10,966 bases of DNA from an uncultured Acidobacteriota bacterium (GCA_937880585.1 CALFMR010000231.1:1-10966), one strand, 5' to 3'. Shown: positions 1-6,621, counted from the stretch's first letter. The notes: a model not told the origin generated them from the letters alone. Numbers and translations: made by a program.

Positions 1-663
1 GGCAACAGCGACCGCGACGTCGAGCAGACCGACGTCGTGATGATCATCACGCCGCACATCGTGCGCGGACACGACCTCACGCCCGACGACCTGAAGCCTG
101 TGTTCGTCGGGACAGGGCAGAACTTCGGCGGAGGCACGCCGGGGCTGACCGCTCTTGATGGTTTCGGCGGGAACGACGGCACGGCAACTCCGGGCGGCGC
201 TGTGAGCACTGGGACCGAGCCGGCGGCTCCGGCGGGCGCGGCGCGTGTCACCGTGACGCCGCCGAACCTGTCGATCGACGGCGCGCTCGCCGCGGGCAGC
301 GGACCGCACACGATGCCGATTTCGATCAGCGGCGCGCCGGACATCGCGACGCTGTCGCTGACGCTGACCTACAACCCGGCGATCATCCGCACGCCGTCGG
401 TGACGCAGGGCTCGTTCATGATGCAAGGTGGAGTCGTGCCCACGTTCGTGCCGCGCGTCGACGCCTCGGCTGGACGCATCGACATCGTGCTGTCGCGGCC
501 GCCGGGGAAGACCGGCGCATCACAGTCCGGCTTGCTCGCCGCCATCTCGTTCACAGCGGGGCAGGCGGGCACGACCGACATCGGGTTGAGCGGCGTGGCG
601 ACCTCATCGACCGGACAGCCCGTGGAGCTGTCATTCACGCCGGTGCAGGTGACGGTCAAGTAG
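1..663 (+). CDS. gspD: GspD-type secretin, C-terminal part, with cohesin-like domain (5' end outside window)
   Basis: The reading frame is open from base 1, so this is the last 220 residues of a longer protein ending at TAG 661-663; the in-frame GTG at 37 is internal. The first ~35 residues match the conserved end of the secretin beta-barrel (EQTDVVMIITPHIVRG, then LTPDDLKPVFVGT). Secretins form the outer-membrane channel of type II secretion and type IV pili. A Gly/Pro/Ala-rich linker (about residues 36-82) follows. The last ~135 residues alternate hydrophobic strands in a pattern like cohesin domains (LSLTLTYNPAIIRTPSV, then a GRIDIVLSRP strand, then LLAAISFTAGQAG). Cohesins normally bind dockerin modules; the partner here is unknown. 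Two GspG-like pseudopilin genes lie directly downstream on the same strand, supporting a secretion or pilus operon. Secretin identity is confident; the cohesin call rests on strand pattern and recall of the family, not on a search. Confidence 0.85.
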   Translation, partial: GNSDRDVEQTDVVMIITPHIVRGHDLTPDDLKPVFVGTGQNFGGGTPGLTALDGFGGNDGTATPGGAVSTGTEPAAPAGAARVTVTPPNLSIDGALAAGSGPHTMPISISGAPDIATLSLTLTYNPAIIRTPSVTQGSFMMQGGVVPTFVPRVDASAGRIDIVLSRPPGKTGASQSGLLAAISFTAGQAGTTDIGLSGVATSSTGQPVELSFTPVQVTVK

Positions 664-683
664 TAGATTGGACGGGTTGGGCT

Positions 684-689
684 GAAGGA
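684..689 (+). promoter_or_regulatory. Shine-Dalgarno of first pseudopilin gene
   Basis: GAAGGA lies 8 nt before ATG 698 but only 2 nt before the in-frame GTG at 692, so it favours 698 as the start codon. Confidence 0.5.
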
Positions 690-697
690 CTGTGACG

Positions 698-1183
698 ATG
701 ACATCCTGGCGGCAGGATCGCGCGGCCGGATACACGTTCATCGAGCTCGTCGTCGCGACGGCCATTCTGATGATCCTTGCGTCGGCGGCGCTGCCGCTCG
801 CGCGGGTGTCGATCCGCCGTCAACAGGAAGCCGAATTGCGTCGCGACCTGCGCGAGATGCGCACGGCCATCGATCGGTTCAAGGACATGGCGGACTCGCC
901 GAACGGTATCGCGACCACGGCGACGCGCCTCGGGTGCGAGAACTATCCGCCGAACCTCCAGATCCTGGTGGACGGCGTGCCGCGCGCGAACGACGCTAGC
1001 GGCAACAAGGTCAAGTTCCTGCGGCGGATTCCGATCGATCCCATCACGCATTCGACCGACTGGGGTCTGCGGTCGTACACCGACGCGCCGGACGCCACTG
1101 TTTGGGGCGGGCAGTGCGTGTTTGACGTCTATTCGAAAGCGCCAGGCAAGGGCCTTGACGGGACGAAATACCGCGAGTGGTAG
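698..1183 (+). CDS. GspG-like pseudopilin 1 (type II secretion / type IV-pilus family)
   Basis: This 161-residue prepilin-like protein is expected to be cleaved by prepilin peptidase after Gly11 (AAG|YTFIELVV), leaving Glu16 at the conserved +5 position. A hydrophobic helix (about residues 12-36) is followed by an amphipathic helix rich in Arg/Glu. The globular part contains FLRRIPIDPIT (residues 108-118) and ends in a SKAPGKGLDGTKYREW tail resembling the GspG C-terminus. GspG is the major pseudopilin of type II secretion. Two cysteines (80 and 140) could form a disulfide in the periplasm. ATG 698 is preferred over GTG 692 because of Shine-Dalgarno spacing. The gene starts 34 nt after the secretin stop and is probably co-transcribed with it. 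It could equally belong to a GspG-like subunit of another type IV filament; the family is certain, the exact subunit is not. Confidence 0.88.
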   Translation: MTSWRQDRAAGYTFIELVVATAILMILASAALPLARVSIRRQQEAELRRDLREMRTAIDRFKDMADSPNGIATTATRLGCENYPPNLQILVDGVPRANDASGNKVKFLRRIPIDPITHSTDWGLRSYTDAPDATVWGGQCVFDVYSKAPGKGLDGTKYREW

Positions 1184-1190
1184 CGGCCAT

Positions 1191-1658
1191 ATGAGCGGAC
1201 CGGGCAGCACGTTTCGATCGACGATGGCCAGGTGGCGTCGTCAGGCCATATGCGTGCGTCCGCGGCGCGATGACACGCCCGACGGCTGGACGCTCATCGA
1301 ACTGCTCGTCGTCCTGTCGCTCATCATGATTCTGACGTCACTCGCGATGGTGCAGTACCGCAACTCGGTGCAGACCGCGCGCGAGGCCTCGCTGAGGAGC
1401 GACCTGTTCCTGATGCGCGACGGGATCGATCAGTACTACGCCGACAAGGGCAAATATCCCGAGTCGCTCGACGCGCTCGTCTCGGAGCACTACCTGCGAT
1501 CGATCCCCGAAGATCCGATCACGCGCGCAACCGACACGTGGCAGACGATCCAGGCCGAGCCCGACGCTGGCGCGATCACGACGCAGCCGGGCATCTACGA
1601 CGTGAAAAGCGGCTCGGACGGCACCGCGCTCGACGGCAGCCGCTACGCGGACTGGTGA
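1191..1658 (+). CDS. GspG-like pseudopilin 2
   Basis: A second prepilin-like protein, 155 residues from ATG 1191. The predicted cleavage is after Gly32 (PDG|WTLIELLVV) with Glu37 at +5, then a hydrophobic helix to about residue 55. The globular part reads KGKYPESLDALVSEHYLRSIPEDPIT, a typical pseudopilin core, and the end SDGTALDGSRYADW resembles that of pseudopilin 1. The gene begins 7 nt after the stop of pseudopilin 1, so the pair is almost surely one operon. The start is uncertain: ATG 1191 gives a long 32-residue leader, ATG 1224 gives 21 residues, and neither has a good Shine-Dalgarno. The upstream bases GGCCATATG occur twice, near 1185 and 1243. Together with the secretin this looks like assembly machinery for a short periplasmic pseudopilus. 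The start is the main doubt. Confidence 0.85.
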   Translation: MSGPGSTFRSTMARWRRQAICVRPRRDDTPDGWTLIELLVVLSLIMILTSLAMVQYRNSVQTAREASLRSDLFLMRDGIDQYYADKGKYPESLDALVSEHYLRSIPEDPITRATDTWQTIQAEPDAGAITTQPGIYDVKSGSDGTALDGSRYADW

Positions 1659-1666
1659 GACCTGCT

Positions 1667-1694
1667 GTGGAGCCCTGGGCCTTCAGGCCCAGGG
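1667..1694 (+). repeat. REP-like extragenic palindrome
   Basis: A perfect inverted repeat, CCCTGGGCC (1673-1681) and GGCCCAGGG (1686-1694) around a TTCA loop, is preceded by GTGG at 1667-1670. A GTRG tetranucleotide just 5' of a GC-rich palindrome is the layout of REP elements mobilised by RAYT transposases. It sits between convergent genes, so it may also act as a terminator for either strand, although no T-run follows. The hairpin is seen directly; the REP assignment is inferred from layout and only one copy is in this window. Confidence 0.5.
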
Positions 1695-1697
1695 AAA

Positions 1698-1732
1698 CTT
1701 CTGGCTTCTGGCTTCTGGCTTCGAACTTCTAA
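1698..1732. repeat. Heptamer tandem repeat (CTTCNNN, five units)
   Basis: Three exact copies of CTTCTGG are followed by two degenerate units, CTTCGAA and CTTCTAA, giving 35 bases in 7-base register. It is intergenic, immediately after the palindrome at 1673-1694 and before the end of the convergent lipoprotein gene. Heptameric short tandem repeats of this kind are known in some bacteria, such as the STRR elements of cyanobacteria. No coding role is apparent. Confidence 0.8.
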
Positions 1733-1755
1733 TCTTGACCGCGTTCCGCCCGTTA

Positions 1756-3021
1756 CTACGGCTTGACGTCGACTTGTCCGATGCCGACCGCCGCGTCGCC
1801 TCCGCCAAGGGGCGTGAGGCTCACCGTGACGATCTTCGTGCCGGACGAGTGGTAGGTGTGGACGACCTGATTGGTTTGCGACGTCTGCTTCGCACTGCCG
1901 TCGCCGAAGTCCCACTCGTACTGCTCGATGAGCGCGCCGGTTGGCGAGCTCGTCGCGGTGAAGCCGACGACGTCGCCGACCTGAGGCTCAGTATCCGACG
2001 ACGGCGCCGCGATGACGCTCACGAGCAGCGGCGCGACCGCGACCTGCGTCGAGACCGATGTCGAGCCGCCCTGACTATCGAAGGCGCGGGCCGTGACGGT
2101 GTAGACGCCCGCGTGCGAGAAGACGTGCGACGCCGAGGTAGCGCTCGAGATCGCGCCGAGCGACGTGCCGTCGCCGTCGCCGTAGTCCAGGTCCACGTTT
2201 GTGATGATCGTGTTCGCGCCGGGCGTAATAGTGAAGGTGGTCGGCACGGCCACCGTGCCGCTGGCCGGACCGGAAATCGCGACCGTCGTCTGCGGCCGGA
2301 GCGTGACCGTGACCGTTCCGGTGATCGCGGTCGCCGTGCCGCCGGCCGTTGCGGTGACGGTCGCTTCGGCGGTCGTCGTGAGCGTGGTGGAGGCGATGCC
2401 CTGGTCGTTCGACACGGCCGTCGTGTCCGACAGCGAGCCCTTGCTCGTGGAGAAGCTCACGGCAATGCCAGGGAGCGCGTTGCCTTGCTGGTCTTCGACC
2501 CGGGCCGAAATCGTCGACGTGCCGCCGGTTGCCGGCAGCTCCTGCGGACTGGCGGTCACGGCGAGATGCGTCGCGGCCGCCGCGCCGATGTCGATGTCGA
2601 GCGTGTTGGTCGCGCCGCCCGAGAAGGCCGTGATCGTCGCCGTGCCCGATCGCCCGTCCGCGACCAGCCGAGCGGTGGCCTGGCCGCCGTGCGTCTCGGC
2701 CTCGGCCGGCTCGATGTGCCCCAGCGTCGTCGTAAATGTGACGACCGTGCCATCCTGAACCGGCGTGCCGACGCCGTTCAGCACGCTGCCCGTCGAGTCG
2801 CCGGTACCGGCCGACTGCGCGCCTTCGATGACGACGGCCGTGATGTCGGACTGGCCGTTGACGGCCAGCACGGTCGGCGAGGCGACGAGCGTCAACGCCG
2901 ATCCGGACGGCGCGACGAGCGGCATCTTGTGGCAGGACGCGGCGAGCGCGAGGGCGACTGCCGCGGGGGCCAAGCGCCGGACGCGGAACAACCGTGACGC
3001 GGCTGAGGCGTGCAATCGCAT
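1756..3021 (-). CDS. Putative lipoprotein with two Ig-like (Big_1-type) and two PKD domains
   Basis: A 421-residue exported protein. The N-terminus is basic (RLFRVRRLAP), then hydrophobic (AAVALALAAS), with a cysteine at residue 30 in an AASC lipobox-like site, so a membrane-anchored lipoprotein is likely. Residues ~42-146 and ~150-243 look like bacterial Ig-like repeats (GTVVTFTTTLGHI; ALPGIAVSFSTSKGSL with DQGIASTTL). Residues ~247-330 and ~331-421 look like PKD domains, with LDYGDGDGTS and a clear YEWDFGDGS motif, each followed by a HxFxxxGxYTVT-type strand. Such domains are adhesive or structural; no enzyme motif is seen. ATG 3021 is chosen over ATG 3048 because a strong promoter has its -10 between the two. 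It lies opposite and between pseudopilin genes, which suggests, without proving, an extracellular role linked to that secretion system. The lipobox has Ala rather than Leu at -3, so lipidation is only probable. Confidence 0.75.
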   Translation of the reverse strand: MRLHASAASRLFRVRRLAPAAVALALAASCHKMPLVAPSGSALTLVASPTVLAVNGQSDITAVVIEGAQSAGTGDSTGSVLNGVGTPVQDGTVVTFTTTLGHIEPAEAETHGGQATARLVADGRSGTATITAFSGGATNTLDIDIGAAAATHLAVTASPQELPATGGTSTISARVEDQQGNALPGIAVSFSTSKGSLSDTTAVSNDQGIASTTLTTTAEATVTATAGGTATAITGTVTVTLRPQTTVAISGPASGTVAVPTTFTITPGANTIITNVDLDYGDGDGTSLGAISSATSASHVFSHAGVYTVTARAFDSQGGSTSVSTQVAVAPLLVSVIAAPSSDTEPQVGDVVGFTATSSPTGALIEQYEWDFGDGSAKQTSQTNQVVHTYHSSGTKIVTVSLTPLGGGDAAVGIGQVDVKP

Positions 3022-3035
3022 GCGAACCGCCAAGG

Positions 3036-3064
3036 ATAGTACGAGCATGAAACGGACCGGTCAA
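3036..3064 (-). promoter_or_regulatory. Promoter of the Ig/PKD lipoprotein gene
   Basis: On the minus strand, TTGACC (3064-3059) is followed by a 17-nt spacer and TACTAT (3041-3036): 5/6 and 4/6 matches to the sigma70 consensus. The expected transcript start near 3029 leaves only about 8 nt before ATG 3021, so the mRNA would be leaderless or nearly so. The -35 and most of the spacer lie within the first codons of the divergent pseudopilin gene that starts at 3047. Confidence 0.6.
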
Positions 3065-3787
3065 GGCGAGCCCCGACGGCCAGAACGCCGGCGTGCACGG
3101 TTGGACGACGACGGGTTCATTCTGGTCGCTCTGCTCGTGGGCATGGCCGTGACCGCGATCTGGATGGGAGCGCTCCTGCCGTCGTGGCGCCAGCAGGCCG
3201 TCCGCGAACAGGAGGAAGAACTGATCTTCCGCGGCGAACAGTACGCGCGTGCGATCGCGCTGTACCGCCGCAAGACGGGATCGCTGCCGCCGAACTTCGA
3301 CGTGCTCGTCTCGCAGCACTACCTGCGTCGGCAGTACCTCGATCCGATCACCGGCAAACCGTTCCTGCCCGTGGGCGGCACGACGGGCGCGGCCGCGAGT
3401 TCACCGGGCGCCGTCGCGACCATGCCGTCGGGTGTCGGGCTCGTCTCGGTCGGCATCACCGGTGTCCGCAGCACGAGCAACGAGACGTCCATCAAGATTT
3501 ACAACAACCAGCAGACCTACTCGCAGTGGGCGTTCGACTGGAGTGCGGCCGCGGCGCGCATGGGCGATCTGTCCGGCATCAATCGCACGACCCGGCCGGG
3601 CGGCCTCGGCCTCGGCGGGCGCGGCGGACGTGGGGGAGAACTGCCGCCTATCGAGCCGGGCGGCGGCTCGCTCATCAATGGGCCTGGCCGTGGCGGACGG
3701 GGCACAACGCCGCCGGGTGCTGGAGCGGGCGGCTTCGGCCCCCTCACTCCGGGCGCCGGCGGCTCACGCGGCCGCGGCGGGCAATAG
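3047..3787 (+). CDS. Pseudopilin-like protein 3, lacking Glu at +5, with Gly/Arg-rich tail
   Basis: A 246-residue protein with a basic 23-residue leader ending DDDG, then a hydrophobic segment FILVALLVGMAVTAIWMGALL. This matches a prepilin signal except that +5 is Ala28, not Glu. It continues with a charged helix (REQEEELIFRGEQYARAIALYRRKTG) and HYLRRQYLDPITGKP (residues 91-105), the pattern of type II secretion pseudopilin-like proteins. Residues ~184-246 are almost only Gly, Pro and Arg with RGGRGG-type repeats and are probably disordered. ATG 3047 has AAGGA (3032-3036) 10 nt upstream. Loss of Glu at +5 is a known property of the tip-located minor pseudopilin GspK, but the protein otherwise does not look like GspK. 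Its last 24 bases overlap the convergent hydrolase gene. Family membership is well supported; processing and role are uncertain. Confidence 0.8.
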   Translation: MKRTGQGEPRRPERRRARLDDDGFILVALLVGMAVTAIWMGALLPSWRQQAVREQEEELIFRGEQYARAIALYRRKTGSLPPNFDVLVSQHYLRRQYLDPITGKPFLPVGGTTGAAASSPGAVATMPSGVGLVSVGITGVRSTSNETSIKIYNNQQTYSQWAFDWSAAAARMGDLSGINRTTRPGGLGLGGRGGRGGELPPIEPGGGSLINGPGRGGRGTTPPGAGAGGFGPLTPGAGGSRGRGGQ

Positions 3788-4843
3788 CGCGCCAGCCGCG
3801 TCCAGGTCAGCGACGATCGCGTCATGAATCGCAGGTCGCAGGGCGACGAACGCGTCGCGCGTCCGCGTGGGATGCACGCGATTGGTGAGCAGCACGACGT
3901 ACAGATCCCGCGCCCAGTCAATCCACAGTGACGTGCCCGTGAAGCCGGTGTGGCCGATGGCCGACACCGAGAGGCGCGTCCCGCACGACGACGTCGGCCG
4001 CATCGTGTCCCAGCCAAGCGCACGCGAGCTGCCCGGCACGCCGGTCCGCGTGGCAAACCGTCGCATGAGGTCCGCGTCACCGAGCCGCGTGCGGCTGTCG
4101 AACGTTGCGAGCACGAGCCGCGCGAAGGCCGCGACGTCCTCGGCCGAGCCGAACAGCCCCGCATGCGCGGCCACGCCGTCGAGTTGAGCCGCATTTTCGT
4201 CGTGAACTTCGCCGACGAGCAGCCGGCCGCGCCAGGGATCGACTTCGGTCGGCGCGATACGCACTCGTTCGGCGGCCGACGGGCGATATCCGAGCGATGC
4301 ACTCCATGGCTCCGCGAACGCCGCGAACTGGCGGGCGAGCGCGCAGCCGGCAATCGTCTCGAGCACGAAGCCCAATGCGATGAACCCGACGTCCGAGTAG
4401 ACCGACCGCGATCCGGTGGGATAAGCGAGCGGCAGCGCCGCGATGCGCGCGTCGATGGCCGCGCGGCCGGCGACGCCGTCGATCCAGACGCGATCGTGCG
4501 CGGGAAGGCCCGACGAGTGATCGAGCAACTGGCGCACGCGGACGTCGCGACGATCGGTCCGCTTCCATGTCTCGAGGAAACGCGATACCGGCGCGTCGAG
4601 ATTCAGCCGCCCGTCCGCCACCAGTCGCATGGCGAGCGACGATGTCGCGATGACTTTCGTGAGCGAGGCGAGATCGAAGATCGTGTCCGGCCGGCACGGC
4701 GCGCTCGACGCGTCGAACGTCAACCGGCCGACGGCCGACGACCAGCGCGATCCGGCGCGGCCGCCGACGTCGATCGCGAGCGCGGGGAAGGCACGCGCGT
4801 CGAGCGCGGAGGCAAGGATCGCTTCAGTCCGTGAGAATCGCAT
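3764..4843 (-). CDS. Serine hydrolase, class C beta-lactamase fold; possible AmiE-like MurNAc-L-Ala amidase
   Basis: 359 residues of the PF00144-type beta-lactamase/transpeptidase family. The catalytic tetrad motif SLTK is at 60-63 (Ser60, Lys63), YSD at 149-151 and HTG at 298-300 (GHTGFTGTS). Also visible are LLDHSSGLP (107-115 region), GEVHDENA (211-218) and NRVHP (321-325), a combination I associate with the YbbE/AmiE and YfeW branches. Bacillus subtilis AmiE (YbbE) is a family member that cleaves MurNAc from L-Ala during muropeptide rescue and is encoded beside murQ. Here nagB and murQ follow within 2 kb, so the same role is plausible. No signal peptide is seen, implying a cytoplasmic protein unless the true start lies elsewhere. 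The gene is divergent from nagB (97 bp apart) and its stop overlaps the end of the pseudopilin-like gene. Fold and catalytic residues are clear; the substrate is inferred and could be another ester or amide. Confidence 0.85.
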   Translation of the reverse strand: MRFSRTEAILASALDARAFPALAIDVGGRAGSRWSSAVGRLTFDASSAPCRPDTIFDLASLTKVIATSSLAMRLVADGRLNLDAPVSRFLETWKRTDRRDVRVRQLLDHSSGLPAHDRVWIDGVAGRAAIDARIAALPLAYPTGSRSVYSDVGFIALGFVLETIAGCALARQFAAFAEPWSASLGYRPSAAERVRIAPTEVDPWRGRLLVGEVHDENAAQLDGVAAHAGLFGSAEDVAAFARLVLATFDSRTRLGDADLMRRFATRTGVPGSSRALGWDTMRPTSSCGTRLSVSAIGHTGFTGTSLWIDWARDLYVVLLTNRVHPTRTRDAFVALRPAIHDAIVADLDAAGALLPAAAA

Positions 4844-4940
4844 GGCGCCGGCCGTTCGTCCTTGGATACGCTAACGCAAAGCGGCGGAAAAGACCGGGCC
4901 GGCCACCGGCGCGGGACGCGGCGCGCGAAGTCGGACAGTC

Positions 4941-5690
4941 ATGCGCATCATCATTCAGCCCTCGGCACGCGCGGCGGCCATCGAAGCGGCCGCACTCATC
5001 GCGGCCGCGCTCGACGCGAAGCCCGACCTGGTCATCGGCCTGCCGACCGGCCGGACGGCCGTGCCCATGTACCGCGCGCTCGCCGCGCTTCACCGCGCGG
5101 GACGCGCCAGCTTCCGCGACGCGACGTCGTTCAACCTTGACGAGTTCATCGGCATCCCCGCGACACATCCGGGCAGCTATCGGTCGTTCATGACGCGCCC
5201 CCTGTTTCGGCATGTCGACTTGCCGGCCGAGCGCGCGTACGTCCTGAACGGTCTCGCGCGCCAGCCGCGCGACGCTGCGGCCGCGTTCGAGGCGGCCATC
5301 GAAACCGCCGGCGGTCTCGATATCGCCGTCGTCGGACTCGGCGCCAACGGCCACATCGGGTTCAACGAGCCGAGCCGCGCGCTCTCGGCGCGCACGCATG
5401 TCGTGAAGCTGCACGCGAGCACGCGACGCGCGAATGCCGCGCTCTTCGGGGGCGACTGGCACCGCGTGCCGACATCGGCGCTGTCAATGGGCATGGCGAC
5501 GATTCTCGGGGCACGGCGCGTCGTGCTGCTGGCCACCGGCCGGCACAAGGCCGCCATCGTCACGCGCGCGCTCGGCGGCGCGATCACGACACGCGTGCCG
5601 GGATCGCTGCTGCAGACGCATCCGAATTGCGTGGTCGTGCTCGACCGCGAGGCGGCGCGGGGGCTCGCGGCGCGGATCAGCCGAGCTTGA
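4941..5690 (+). CDS. nagB: Glucosamine-6-phosphate deaminase
   Basis: This enzyme converts glucosamine-6-phosphate to fructose-6-phosphate and ammonia, the step that returns amino sugars to glycolysis. The 249-residue product shows the phosphate-binding GLPTGRTAVPMY (33-44), the catalytic-acid region SFNLDEFIG (Asp67) and the hallmark GLGANGHIGFNEP (132-144) with His138 and Glu143. That motif separates NagB from 6-phosphogluconolactonase relatives. Asn136 stands where E. coli has Asp, a substitution also found in the short Gram-positive enzymes. It is shorter than E. coli NagB (266 residues), which suggests a non-allosteric form. ATG 4941 gives a standard N-terminus, but no strong Shine-Dalgarno is seen. 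The 3' end overlaps murQ by 14 bp. With murQ and the neighbouring hydrolase it forms a cell-wall amino-sugar recycling island. No nagA is in the window. Confidence 0.92.
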   Translation: MRIIIQPSARAAAIEAAALIAAALDAKPDLVIGLPTGRTAVPMYRALAALHRAGRASFRDATSFNLDEFIGIPATHPGSYRSFMTRPLFRHVDLPAERAYVLNGLARQPRDAAAAFEAAIETAGGLDIAVVGLGANGHIGFNEPSRALSARTHVVKLHASTRRANAALFGGDWHRVPTSALSMGMATILGARRVVLLATGRHKAAIVTRALGGAITTRVPGSLLQTHPNCVVVLDREAARGLAARISRA

Positions 5691-6621
5691 GCAGCTTGCG
5701 GAGTATCGGCTCGGGATCCTCGCCGAGCGCGGTACGGACCGAGTCCTCCGCGCGGTGCAGGCGGCTGAGCGCTTCGGCATAGCTCACGCCCGCCTTGCGC
5801 ATCACGATCGCCGCCTTGACGTTCCAGCGTGCCGCGCGCAGGAGCTGCGCGGCTTCCTCGGGCGTCGCGCCCGTGACGAGCGCGACGATGCGCTGCGCGC
5901 GATCCTTCAATTTGTCCGATCCGGTGTGGACGTCGACCATCAGATTCCCGTAGGTCTTGCCCACACGAATCATCACGATGGTCGTGAGCATGTTCAAGAC
6001 CATCTTGGTGGCGGTGCCGGCCTTCAATCGCGTCGACCCGGCGATGACCGCGGGGCCAACCGCGGGCTCGATGATCAGTGCGACGTAGTTCTGCAGCTCA
6101 GTACTGTGCCAGCACGTCACGAATAGGATGCGCGCGCCTTTCTTGCGCGCGCCCGTGAGCGCGCCGCGCACGAACTGCGTGAGCCCGCTCGCCGAGACGC
6201 CGATGACCGCGTCGCGCTTGGTCACGCGCAGCCGCGCGATGCTGCGCGCACCTTCCTCGAAGTTGTCCTCGACCCCCTCGCGCGTCTTGAACACGGCGTG
6301 CTGGCCGCCGGCCATGATGGCCTGCACGAGCTTGGGTGACGTGCCGAAGGTGAGCGGCATCTCGGCGGCCTCGAGCAGACCCAGCCGGCCGCTCGTGCCC
6401 GCGCCGACGAGGAACAGCCGGCCGCCACGCTTGAGCGCGCTCACGAGGATCTCGACGCCGTGCGCGATGCGCTCGCGTTCCTTGTGGACGGCCGCGACGA
6501 CGCGGCGATCCTCGGTGCCGATCAGATCGATGATGTCGAGAGTCGGCATCTTGTCGATGCCCAGCGTGTCCGGGTTGATCGCTTCGGTCGGCAGATCCTG
6601 CCACTTCGAGTGATAGGGCAT
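5677..6621 (-). CDS. murQ: N-acetylmuramic acid 6-phosphate etherase
   Basis: MurQ cleaves the lactyl ether of MurNAc-6-phosphate, giving GlcNAc-6-phosphate and D-lactate, in cytoplasmic recycling of peptidoglycan. The 314-residue protein has a sugar-phosphate-isomerase (SIS) fold with GAGTSGRLG at 73-81 and catalytic Glu87 in LEAAEMPLTFG. It also has Glu115 in EGVEDN, matching the second acidic site, and the family signature AGSTRLKAGTATKMVLNML (about 194-212) followed by YGNLMVDV. Residues ~255-297 form the C-terminal helical UBA-like domain. Length fits the usual ~300. A variant is ASGLTQFV where most family members have ASGRTPYV. ATG 6621 has GGGAG (6635-6631) 9 nt upstream. The gene converges on nagB with overlapping stops. 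A MurNAc source (kinase or PTS) is not in this window, so the substrate supply is unknown. Confidence 0.95.
   Translation of the reverse strand: MPYHSKWQDLPTEAINPDTLGIDKMPTLDIIDLIGTEDRRVVAAVHKERERIAHGVEILVSALKRGGRLFLVGAGTSGRLGLLEAAEMPLTFGTSPKLVQAIMAGGQHAVFKTREGVEDNFEEGARSIARLRVTKRDAVIGVSASGLTQFVRGALTGARKKGARILFVTCWHSTELQNYVALIIEPAVGPAVIAGSTRLKAGTATKMVLNMLTTIVMIRVGKTYGNLMVDVHTGSDKLKDRAQRIVALVTGATPEEAAQLLRAARWNVKAAIVMRKAGVSYAEALSRLHRAEDSVRTALGEDPEPILRKLLKLG

Noticed and set aside
1735..2997. 420-codon open frame on the plus strand opposite the lipoprotein gene
   Set aside because: The product is Arg/Asp-rich low-complexity with no domain; it is the GC-rich antisense shadow of the Ig/PKD gene, which has clear motifs.
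3022..3048. ATG 3048 as start of the lipoprotein gene
   Set aside because: It lies upstream of the -10 of the best promoter, and ATG 3021 still gives a full signal peptide.
2075..3319. 414-codon minus-strand frame spanning the lipoprotein and third pseudopilin genes
   Set aside because: It crosses two real genes, is rich in Arg/His/Gly and shows no family motif.
5340..5365. Asn136 in NagB as loss of a catalytic Asp
   Set aside because: The GxNGHIGFNEP form is common in active short NagB enzymes, and Asp67, His138 and Glu143 are intact.
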